In this document: piece by piece, positions 23,884 through 31,666 of the stretch
Layout: each line of letters starts with the position of its first letter
How positions within the stretch are numbered: the first letter of the stretch is position 1
Assembly: GCA_045531235.1 (NCBI GenBank)
Contig: JAZSDQ010000053.1
Span: 1 to 35,700 of the forward strand
Length of the DNA stretch: 35,700 nucleotides
Direction of reading: 5' to 3'
Source of the DNA: RGIG5579 sp045531235
GTDB lineage: Bacteria > Bacillota > Clostridia > Oscillospirales > SIG627
Program-made: the position numbers and the translations under genes
Notes under the pieces: model-generated
What the model saw: only the letters and a program-made list of their open reading frames with translations
Told to the model about the DNA's origin: nothing
The model's database searches: none

Positions 23884-24751
23884 ACTTATACCATTCTTCG
23901 CCGTAGTAGTTCAATACTGCGTTGTGCGCTGCATTCTGAAGAATTTCGATCTTCTTTTCGTTCAGGTGCATATCCAGACCCTGATAATCGTAGTGAGGAC
24001 GGAAGGGGTTTCCAATGACACTCTTGTGGGTGATCATTTCAAACCAAACGCAACCGTTCAGATACTGACCGCCGCCGACGTTACCGTCGTGAGAAAGGTC
24101 ACGGTTGGTCAAGGTGCCGTCAAGACGGCTGCCTTCGTAGATTCTGGTGTGCAAAGAACGAACGGGGAAATCACCCTCTCCCTTTTCATAGAAAATGGAA
24201 TCGTGGCGGATGGGCTCCCAAGCATCACCGAGAGGAACGTTGGTAAAGCCGTACTCTTCACAAACCTCTTTTGCGATCACGCGGAAAGCATTGGTTCTTG
24301 CCACCTGGGATTCCAGGCTGGCTTCCCCCTTGCCTTCGGGACACTGACGTACTTCGTGGGGCCAGTTCTGCTGCCAAAAATACTGTGCATTGGGGAAACG
24401 GGAATGAACAAGGTCATAAAGCAGAGGCAGATGTGCCTTAATGCTTCTACGCATAGAATCCGTCGCATAGCGGTTAGACTGCTGGAAGGAAATATAATCC
24501 CAATTCTCCTCAGCAGAAAGGCAATGCTCCATACCCACAGGTTTCTCGAAAGTTCTCACACCGTCTTTTACCGTGGAAAATTTGTAGTTCGCTTCTTTGT
24601 TTTCATACCAGCTCCAGTGCATTTCAAAAGTACAACCGGAGTAGTATATGTTGGATACTCTCACATTCTGATAGCCTGCCCCGTTAAGAAGGCCGCAAAG
24701 TTCATCGGGCCAATGGGCGCTATAACTGTTACCGATCAATAGAATGTTCAT
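23882..24751 (-). CDS. DUF4886/SGNH-hydrolase-like protein without signal peptide, paralogue 3
   Basis: 289 residues from MNILLIGNSYS, with AAGGAGGAC upstream; the ten extra upstream codons read MSQEWQGGQK and are not a signal peptide. The nucleophile Ser9 is therefore almost at the N-terminus. The other blocks are kept: IYYSGCTFEMHW, DYISFQQSNR, YFWQQNWPHE, NVPLGDAW, SLHTRIYEG, and dyad Asp218-Leu-Ser-His221 in HDGNVGGGQYLNG. It ends YGEEWYK. Closest to paralogue 4 over the whole length. As it stands it should act in the cytoplasm, unlike the three lipoproteins; possible roles are acting on a precursor before export or on imported breakdown products. Confidence 0.85.
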   Translation of the reverse strand: MNILLIGNSYSAHWPDELCGLLNGAGYQNVRVSNIYYSGCTFEMHWSWYENKEANYKFSTVKDGVRTFEKPVGMEHCLSAEENWDYISFQQSNRYATDSMRRSIKAHLPLLYDLVHSRFPNAQYFWQQNWPHEVRQCPEGKGEASLESQVARTNAFRVIAKEVCEEYGFTNVPLGDAWEPIRHDSIFYEKGEGDFPVRSLHTRIYEGSRLDGTLTNRDLSHDGNVGGGQYLNGCVWFEMITHKSVIGNPFRPHYDYQGLDMHLNEKKIEILQNAAHNAVLNYYGEEWYK

Positions 24752-25056
24752 TTTTTGTCCTCCTTGCCATTCTTGGCTCAAAAAATTACTTGTTTTTCGT
24801 ACACGTTCATTATAACTGTTCCTTTTTTATAAGTATATACAAAAAAAGATCATTTTTTATTAAAAAATGAGCAAAAAAAGATCACTTTTGCCAAAAACTC
24901 CACTTTTGGATCAATTCTTTTGAGCTTTTTTTATATTTTTCCTTTTTTGCTCTCCTCTCTTATCTAAGCAATTGCCTTTCCCCGGGAAAGGCTTCCTTTT
25001 TCACTCTTCACTTTTCACTCTTCACGAAAAAAAGAGCCCGAAGGCTCTTTTTTTAT
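24752..25056. other. A/T-rich intergenic region with repeated motif and adhesin terminator
   Basis: Upstream of paralogue 3 the minus strand has CAGTTATAATG as a likely -10 near 24808, but no clear -35. Further upstream are three related sites, CAAAAGTGGAGTTTTT, CAAAAGTGATCTTTTT and AAAAAATGATCTTTTT (24840-24910), spaced about 18 and 32 bases. From 24975 on lies the GCCTTTCC / GGAAAGGC hairpin, a degenerate TTCACTCT run, and the terminator of the adhesin gene. No gene seen. Confidence 0.7.
25027..25054 (-). terminator. Rho-independent terminator of the adhesin gene
   Basis: GAGCC / GGCTC stem extended by seven A-T pairs, TTCG loop on the minus strand, then T-run. Same sequence as the terminator of SGNH-like gene 3. 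Confidence 0.9.
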
Positions 25057-28000
25057 TTATGCTTTTCTTCTCTTCACAGTCTGGACGATAAGGCCCAATC
25101 CGCTGAGAATAAAGAGTGCGATCCAGAGAACGGGAGCCGAAGCGTCGCCGGTCTGAGGAATGGAAGGCGTCGTAGCCTCAGGAGCCTCGGTAACGGGAGG
25201 CTTGGGAGCAGGCTCGGTAGGAGCGGGAACTGGGGTATAGTCATAAACGTTCTCAAACGCTGCAACAACCTTTGTTACGTCCTTGCCGTCCTGCGTGATC
25301 TTTGCTACCAAACGGTTCTCACCGTCAAGAGAAAGCGTTACGGTGATGGCATATTCTGCGCTGCTGTAGCTTACGTTGGCTACGCCCGTATTCTTCTCTT
25401 TCAGGGTGTAAGTGTAGGTCTTGCCAAGATCTGCCTCGGTATAGCCGAGAGGGAAGACTGCCTTACCGTCGGCATTGGTTTTTGCCGTAACAGCCGCCGA
25501 ATTCTCGGTATTGGTAAGAATAAACTCAAAGCCTTCGGGACCGAGCTTTTCGCTGCCCAGATTCTTCACGGTCTTATTGACGTTGAAATCCAGTTGCAGG
25601 TCTGCGGCAAAACGGTTGGTAAACTTGATCTCGTTTGCATTGATATCCGTCACGGTGCCGAGGGTGCCGTCGCCGTTATCCACGACCTCTACCTTCACGG
25701 TAAAGCCTGCATTATCAAAGGTAACGCCGCCAATGGTTTCGCCTGCGCCTTCTTCTTTCACTACGTAGTAGAAAATCTTGCCTGCGTCTTCCGGCTGATA
25801 TTCAAGTGTAAAGCGGAAGTCCTTACCAACGTTCTTCACGCTCTGAAGCTTTGCGCCTGCCGTATAGTTTGCGTCGGCTTCGTACAGTTCAAAGGTGAAT
25901 TCGCCGTCCTTCAGAGGCTTGCCAACGAGTTCTTTTTCACCGCTGATCACAGCATTTGCCGTGCCAAGGATCTTGTATTCGTTCTCAAAGATGATACCGC
26001 TGACGGGAACATTCTCAGAGTCGAATACGTGGACGGTGTGATGGAGATAACCCATCTGATCGTCGTAAAGATCGATGCGGATGCGATATTTTTCACCGTC
26101 GTAGGTCACGCCGTCAATGGTTTCACCGCCGTGTGCTTCGTGTACAACGTAGTAGTAAGACGTAGCTGCCTTAAAATCTTCTGCAGTAAAGGTCAAAGGG
26201 GCGAAAGCAAAGCTGCCGTCTGCTTTGTTGGCCGGCATTTCGAGGAAATTTTTTGCCTGCCAATTGGAATCTGCCTTGTAAAGATAAAACGCGAACTCGC
26301 CTTCCTTGAGATTTCTGCCTTCCAGGGTTTTCTGACCTGCAAGATTTACCTTGGTTTCTGCAGGAACGTACTTATTGACGAAAACAGCTTCTGCATTGGC
26401 ATCACCAATGACCGCATAGGAGATGGGATCGTGATACAATGCGCCGACACCGTTGTCATTCACTTTCACGGTAACAAGGATCTTCTTTTCGTCGTAAACG
26501 ATACCGCCGATGGCGCCCTTTTCTTCTTCTATAACGAAGTAGTAGGTATCTGCTTTATCCAGGGTAATCACGGGGAATATTACGTCGCCGTTTGCCTGGT
26601 TTTCGGTGCGGTAAGAAGTGCTGCCGGGGATCTTGTTGCCGTTGGCATCGGAAGGAGTGAGAATAAAGTGGAACTCGTCGTTGACAAGAGCCTTATCCTG
26701 CAGCTCTTTTTCGGTGGCAATCGTAATATCAACGGGAGTTGCGGTGTAGACGTTCTTGAATACAATGGCGTTGTGCGCCTGATTCAAAACTTCATAGCTT
26801 GCCGAGAGGGTGCCGCCGTTATCCACTACGTGCACGGCAATGCGGTAAACGGTCTTGTCTGCAGTAATACCGTTGCCGTCACCTGTTCTTTCGCGAACTT
26901 CAAAATAGTGGGTGCCTACGGTATCCAAATAGAAGATAGGCATATCCACAGCGCCGGTGGCATCGGCATTATTATCGACGATGGGGGAGGTTTCGCCGGG
27001 ACGGAATACGCCGAAGGTAAATTCATCTGCCCGAAGATCACGGCCCTCAAGCACTTTGGTAATATGGGTAAGCTTTACCTCTGCCTCCAGGGGGTCGTAC
27101 TTGTTTTCAAAGCTTGCATCCATAGAGCTGGTGGTATTTAGAGGAGTCTGATCCGCGGCAGTACCTTGGAAGATCACAGCGTTATAGCCGCCGTGGGTAT
27201 CGTCGGTAACTCTTACGATGACGGGAATTTCCTTAGTATCATAGCTCCAATATGCAGGAGCCGTGCCGAGCTCTTTCAAGGTATACTCATAATCGCCAAT
27301 GGCGGTGAAATTCATAACCAGTCTGGTGAATCCACGCTCGGTGGTTTCATTGGATTCCCAAACAAGGGCGTCGTTTTTGTCAAACAAACCGAATTTAAAG
27401 CCTTCTTTGCTTGCCAAAGGAGAACCGGAGGGATTGAGAACAGATTTCGTGATATCAATAGAAACGGTTGCGCTTCCGGTATTGGAGTAGGTATTGGTAA
27501 AGTTTGCGGTCACGGTCCAGTTGTTGCCGTTCTGCTGAATATCCACAGTATCACGGGACTCGACCACATCTGTGATTTCAAGTGCGCCGTCAATATTGAG
27601 GTCGTCTACGTGCACGCCGAAGGAATGTACGGTTCTGTCGTAGGTCACGCCCGGAATACGGGTATCGGGAATGATCTCAACCACACGGTAATAGTAAACG
27701 CCGGGCTTGGTATATTCTTCGTTTGCAAAGGCGCCGTTAAAATCAAAGCTCTTTTTCGTTGCCGTAGCAACATCCTCTGCCATATACTCCCAGCGCCATT
27801 CACCTGCCGTTTCAACGAAAACGTACTTCTGAAGCTGGAAGGTAAAGCTGTCGGTAGAAAGCCATTCGTCATTCGGTCTGCCGGTAAAGGTCTTGGTACC
27901 GCCGACGGAAATATTCACAGGGAATACTTTTGCGGGAGCGTAGCTGTTTTCCACACGGACTGCGGCAATGCCGTCTGCGGGAACGGTTACGATGCCGTCG

Positions 28001-31000
28001 CCTGCAACGCCGTTATCAAGATAGCTGATAGAATAGCCCGCGCCGGGATTGGTTTCTACCACTTCTGCCACGGTGCCTTCGGGAAGGCCGAAGAGCTCAA
28101 AGCGCTCGCCGTTTTTCAAATTCACAACGAAACGGCCGTTGGCATCGGTATCAATGCTTGCAAGATTGGGATTTCCGCTGTGCTCTGCCGCAAAGTTTTT
28201 GTTTGCCGTTCCGAGACCTGTGAGAGTCACGGTCATAATGTAGCTCTCATTTGCAAAACTGCTGTCCTGCAGGTTGTGTAATACTTCCTTGGTAATAGTA
28301 AGATCGCCCTTGCCTCTTGCCGTGTTCACAAAAGACGCAGCATTGATCTTGCCGTTTTCCACGTTCACAGTCTGCACTCTATCACTAACTACGGCGTAAT
28401 CTGCCGTTTCCGTTTCGCTGACTTCGTAGCTTTCGCCTGCAGTCATGCCGACGATATAAAGAGTTTCGCCTGCATTCAGATATATGGTAGCAGTGCCGCC
28501 AACGAATTCCACAGTGCGATCTTCACGGCTGCCGTCTGCCTTTTTCAGAACGGCATCGTAAGTTTTGCTTTCGGAAGAATTCATATTGCGAACGGTAAAT
28601 TCAAAGGAGCTCGCTGCGCCTGCGGCAGGAGTTTGTACCGTTTTGGAAACGGAAATGCCCGTGGCGGGAGTTACGGTCAAGCGGCCGTTGTTGCCCATGG
28701 TATAACCGGTAACGTAGAGGTTGGGATTGGTCACGTCGGCAAAAGCAACAGTGGAATACTCCAGAGTTCCTGTGGCCGTTTTATCTCCTTTTTCTACCTT
28801 ATAGTCTTCGGTAAAGGTATGAGGATGATCGGCGGTAATGTGCCAGTGTCCTTCTTCGCTGTGCCAAGCGGCAAAAACGATGGACTTGTCGGAAATAGGC
28901 TCGTAAGCATATTTTTTGTGAAGACCGAGAAGATCCTTCTCATATACGGTCCAGCGACGGTAGTAGGTCAAGCCCGTATCCTTAGGAGGAACGTTGGGAT
29001 CGTCGTAAACCGTGCCGTTGGTATCGGTGTAGACTGCGGTAGGCTCGGTATAGTAGTAGCGGTCATTTTCGGGAGAGGGAGTAAAGAATGCGTAGGTATT
29101 ATCCTCATCGTAAGCTATGATATTCTCCCAGGAGTTGGTGTAGAATACGTAGTCGCCGTTTGCGGTCTTCGCATCGGCGGCAATTTCGCTGACAGTAATG
29201 GGATCAATGCCGTCTGCCAGAGCCACTTCGTAAACCAAACGAATGGGATGCTCTGCGCCGTCTACGGTAAGATCGGTAAGATCCCCGTTTGCATCGGTGG
29301 TCACGTGGTAGGTAACCACGGGAATGAGAGATGCGGGAACAGCAAAGGTCACAAGTTCATCGCCGGTAGCAATATCGTGAGAAACACGGACGGTGGTAAA
29401 CATCATATCGCTCTTTTCCACGCCGTGCGCCTCATCGGTCTCGCCTAAATATCCGTAAGAACGGATGATGTATTTTGCTTCTGCCGCAATATCGGCGGGA
29501 ACGGAAGTATGACCTTCATGCCAGAAGCCTAAGTATTCATAATTTGCATTGGCATACCAACCGATATAGTTGGAGAATACGCTGTCGCTTTCCCAATAAA
29601 GCTGCTTGTGTTCATTGGCAAGGGCAACGAGGGTTGCCGCGGTGCCTGCATCGGCGATACCAAGTCTTTCCTGTACGGACTGCAGGAATTTTACGCCCAA
29701 TTCCGTAGGATCTTCAGGAGTGCCGAGGGTGCCGGTATCACGGAACTGCTTTGCCATCTCCGCACCGGAGAACAGAGTGTTGTGAAGAAGAAGTCCTTTT
29801 ACGTCCGTTACGTTCATGTGGTGACCGATCTTATCGCGGAAGGTGATATAGCCTTCCAGATCGGAATTTAACTGTACCAGCGTGGGAAAATAATTGCTTT
29901 CCAGCTGAATGGCGCCTACGATCTTCTTGAAAGCGTCTACAAGTCCGCTTGCCAGGGTGTTGCCGCCATTGTTTTGTACTTCAAAGTACTGATCCACATA
30001 GTCCTGCTTCAAAGCGGTGGAAATTTTAGTTACTTCTCTTTCGTTTCTGCCGCTCTGAACGGTAATGGTGTTGTTCACGGGAGCCGCGTCATAATTTTCC
30101 CACAGGTCGTTAACTGCGGTGGAGGACTTGGAGGGATCCAACACGTCTTCATCGTCAACGCCAAGGCCTAAGGTGTAAAAGAGAACTTCGCTGCCGTAGA
30201 TGGTGCTGACCGTTTCTTTGGCATAAGCGGCAGTCAGCTGCGTTACAAAGTTCAGCGCGGCAGTGGTGTCTTCGCCGTTACCGAAATTATAGCTTCCGGG
30301 AGAAGAAAAAGCAGTGGTGCCATAGGTGGGGGCACCGTCGGTCAAGAGCACCATAACGGGCTTGCGCTTTACAGTGGTGTTGCCCACGGTAACGGTGGTG
30401 TTGTTTGCCTGAGAAGAAAATTCATCGGCTGCATAATCAAGACCGCTCTGAATATAAGTGCCGCCGGAAACGTACTTAGAGCGCTGTGTGGGCGCAGTAT
30501 TTCGGGAAGTTCTCGTATCTCTGTCAATGCCCACTACCTCCGACCAACCGCTGACAGAGTAAGTGAGATACTCATCATTGGCAGCCGTGGTGTAGTGATC
30601 CAGAGGAAGAAGCTCAAGAGCGCTGTCGGAGTAGAGAACAACGCCTACACGGTTGTTTTCGTTGGCATCCAGAAGCGCTGCCATCGCTTCGTTGGCAGCG
30701 TCTACCAGGGTTTCTGCAAGGTCGTTGTGCTGGTAGTTCATACTGCCGGAAACGTCAAGCACCAGCATAGTATCCGTAGGAACGCTGGACTGACCGGTAA
30801 TATCCATATTGGATGCAATGGCAGAAAGAGCAACCAGGAAGTTGGTCTTATCCTTATTGTCGGTAAAGGTGATCCCTGTATTTTGAAAAGCAGAGGCATC
30901 CTTGAAAACGGACTTATCGGTAAAAATTCCGCCTGCGTATTTTGTGCTCAAGTAGTCTTTACCAATATAGTTTTTCCATTCGTCCATGGTATTAAGATCC

Positions 31001-31143
31001 ACGGAACGGGAGTCCGAGGCGCTGCCTGCCGCCATGGCGGTGAACGCCACGATGGGGAGCGAAGAAAAGATCATCACAGCCGAAAGAAACAGGCTGATCA
31101 AACGATCCTTTGCTTTTTTGGTGAAGTACTTTCTAATTTTCAT
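25057..31143 (-). CDS. Giant wall-anchored VWA/pilin-type adhesin with isopeptide-domain repeats
   Basis: 2028 residues from the ATG at 31143 (AAAGGA upstream). Signal peptide about 1-39 (basic start, LFLSAVMIFSSLP, AMAA). A von Willebrand A domain follows, with metal site DVSGS (130-134) and LLTDG (267-270). Residues 330-820 are a long unassigned region. From about 828 come nine Ig-like domains. The last seven (about 1078-1968) are FctA/Spy0128-like and share K-x-L-x-G-[RK]-x-L near the start, Y-x-V-x-E in the middle and F-x-N-x-[YF] at the end (for example FENKYD, FKNVYT, FVNKYV, FENEYK). These are the Lys, Glu and Asn of self-forming isopeptide bonds. A Pro-rich stretch leads to sortase signal IPQTG (1995-1999), a membrane span and KRRKA. 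It resembles a Gram-positive pilus-tip or long stalk adhesin. No sortase is in the window. Confidence 0.92.
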   Translation of the reverse strand: MKIRKYFTKKAKDRLISLFLSAVMIFSSLPIVAFTAMAAGSASDSRSVDLNTMDEWKNYIGKDYLSTKYAGGIFTDKSVFKDASAFQNTGITFTDNKDKTNFLVALSAIASNMDITGQSSVPTDTMLVLDVSGSMNYQHNDLAETLVDAANEAMAALLDANENNRVGVVLYSDSALELLPLDHYTTAANDEYLTYSVSGWSEVVGIDRDTRTSRNTAPTQRSKYVSGGTYIQSGLDYAADEFSSQANNTTVTVGNTTVKRKPVMVLLTDGAPTYGTTAFSSPGSYNFGNGEDTTAALNFVTQLTAAYAKETVSTIYGSEVLFYTLGLGVDDEDVLDPSKSSTAVNDLWENYDAAPVNNTITVQSGRNEREVTKISTALKQDYVDQYFEVQNNGGNTLASGLVDAFKKIVGAIQLESNYFPTLVQLNSDLEGYITFRDKIGHHMNVTDVKGLLLHNTLFSGAEMAKQFRDTGTLGTPEDPTELGVKFLQSVQERLGIADAGTAATLVALANEHKQLYWESDSVFSNYIGWYANANYEYLGFWHEGHTSVPADIAAEAKYIIRSYGYLGETDEAHGVEKSDMMFTTVRVSHDIATGDELVTFAVPASLIPVVTYHVTTDANGDLTDLTVDGAEHPIRLVYEVALADGIDPITVSEIAADAKTANGDYVFYTNSWENIIAYDEDNTYAFFTPSPENDRYYYTEPTAVYTDTNGTVYDDPNVPPKDTGLTYYRRWTVYEKDLLGLHKKYAYEPISDKSIVFAAWHSEEGHWHITADHPHTFTEDYKVEKGDKTATGTLEYSTVAFADVTNPNLYVTGYTMGNNGRLTVTPATGISVSKTVQTPAAGAASSFEFTVRNMNSSESKTYDAVLKKADGSREDRTVEFVGGTATIYLNAGETLYIVGMTAGESYEVSETETADYAVVSDRVQTVNVENGKINAASFVNTARGKGDLTITKEVLHNLQDSSFANESYIMTVTLTGLGTANKNFAAEHSGNPNLASIDTDANGRFVVNLKNGERFELFGLPEGTVAEVVETNPGAGYSISYLDNGVAGDGIVTVPADGIAAVRVENSYAPAKVFPVNISVGGTKTFTGRPNDEWLSTDSFTFQLQKYVFVETAGEWRWEYMAEDVATATKKSFDFNGAFANEEYTKPGVYYYRVVEIIPDTRIPGVTYDRTVHSFGVHVDDLNIDGALEITDVVESRDTVDIQQNGNNWTVTANFTNTYSNTGSATVSIDITKSVLNPSGSPLASKEGFKFGLFDKNDALVWESNETTERGFTRLVMNFTAIGDYEYTLKELGTAPAYWSYDTKEIPVIVRVTDDTHGGYNAVIFQGTAADQTPLNTTSSMDASFENKYDPLEAEVKLTHITKVLEGRDLRADEFTFGVFRPGETSPIVDNNADATGAVDMPIFYLDTVGTHYFEVRERTGDGNGITADKTVYRIAVHVVDNGGTLSASYEVLNQAHNAIVFKNVYTATPVDITIATEKELQDKALVNDEFHFILTPSDANGNKIPGSTSYRTENQANGDVIFPVITLDKADTYYFVIEEEKGAIGGIVYDEKKILVTVKVNDNGVGALYHDPISYAVIGDANAEAVFVNKYVPAETKVNLAGQKTLEGRNLKEGEFAFYLYKADSNWQAKNFLEMPANKADGSFAFAPLTFTAEDFKAATSYYYVVHEAHGGETIDGVTYDGEKYRIRIDLYDDQMGYLHHTVHVFDSENVPVSGIIFENEYKILGTANAVISGEKELVGKPLKDGEFTFELYEADANYTAGAKLQSVKNVGKDFRFTLEYQPEDAGKIFYYVVKEEGAGETIGGVTFDNAGFTVKVEVVDNGDGTLGTVTDINANEIKFTNRFAADLQLDFNVNKTVKNLGSEKLGPEGFEFILTNTENSAAVTAKTNADGKAVFPLGYTEADLGKTYTYTLKEKNTGVANVSYSSAEYAITVTLSLDGENRLVAKITQDGKDVTKVVAAFENVYDYTPVPAPTEPAPKPPVTEAPEATTPSIPQTGDASAPVLWIALFILSGLGLIVQTVKRRKA

Positions 31144-31162
31144 CGTTTTTCCTTTCATCGGG

Positions 31163-31471
31163 TCAGTCCCCCGTCTGTTCTTGCAGAATTTCTTGTACCA
31201 TTGTTTTTTCATTGGTACAAATTCCAATCATATCTCCCGCCCTCTCGCTGAGGAAAAAGCTGCAGGAGCCGCAATCGCGGAATTCGGTATCGGCAAACGG
31301 GCAATCATCCCGCGTTACATTTACCCAGATCCGTCCTGACGGTGTTGATCGTGGGTGGATACTAAAATCCGGATAATCTCTCACAAAACGGTTCATCTTT
31401 TCATCAAAGGTAAAGGAAACCTTGATGCTGTCACCGTCCAGTGAAAAGACCCTTTCGTTTTTCTTGTCCAA
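31163..31471 (-). CDS. Small Cys-rich protein, unknown function
   Basis: 102 residues if it starts at the TTG at 31471, which is chosen because GGAGGTG lies six bases upstream; no ATG fits the ribosome site. The first 60 residues look like a small strand-rich domain (VFSLDGDSIKVSFTFDEKMNRF). The second half has four Cys spaced C-x8-C-x2-C-x11-C (DDCPFADTEFRDCGSCSFFL, then GICTNE), a likely zinc or iron-sulfur site. There is no signal peptide. It ends 19 bases before the adhesin start, so the two are probably co-transcribed. I do not recognise the family. Confidence 0.72.
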   Translation of the reverse strand: MDKKNERVFSLDGDSIKVSFTFDEKMNRFVRDYPDFSIHPRSTPSGRIWVNVTRDDCPFADTEFRDCGSCSFFLSERAGDMIGICTNEKTMVQEILQEQTGD

Positions 31472-31547
31472 GGGACACCTCCGAAGTTCTTTTCTTGTAT
31501 TTATTGTAACAGAAAACATTCCCGAAGTAATGAGTAATTTGAAAGAA

Positions 31548-31575
31548 AAAAACTGCAAATTTCTCTGCAGTTTTT
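31548..31575 (-). terminator. Hairpin with T-run upstream of the Cys-rich gene
   Basis: Ten-base stem AAAAACTGCA (31548-31557) with TGCAGTTTTT (31566-31575). On the minus strand it ends in seven T, making a good terminator for transcripts from the regulator gene; it is nearly symmetrical and could also work rightward. Confidence 0.75.
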
Positions 31576-31631
31576 GCCGAATTCTTTTGATAAAAACCGA
31601 AAAAGCATTGAAATCTTAAGCTTTTTAAAAA

Positions 31632-31660
31632 GAAAACCTGTTCGTTATAACGAACAGGTC
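31632..31660 (-). terminator. 24-base perfect palindrome after the regulator gene
   Basis: Positions 31636-31659 are a perfect palindrome (ACCTGTTCGTTA and its complement), seven bases after the regulator's stop, followed on the minus strand by TTTTCTTTTT. It is most simply a terminator; perfect symmetry without a loop also suits a protein-binding site. Confidence 0.7.
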
Positions 31661-31666
31661 GTTTTT

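Noticed and set aside
22508..24742. Two plus-strand open frames of about 360 codons opposite SGNH-like genes 2 and 3
   Set aside because: They resemble each other only because the paralogues beneath them do; no ribosome sites and implausible composition.
25594..28281. Long open frames on the plus strand opposite the adhesin (515 and 371 codons)
   Set aside because: They mirror the codon bias of the adhesin, lack ribosome sites and show Cys/His/Phe-rich, non-protein-like composition.
25057..31143. Adhesin repeats as plain Cna-B (SpaA) domains only
   Set aside because: The last seven repeats carry the K-x-L-x-G-[RK] start and F-x-N-x-[YF] end of the FctA/Spy0128 type; only the two domains at about 828-1068 look Cna-like.
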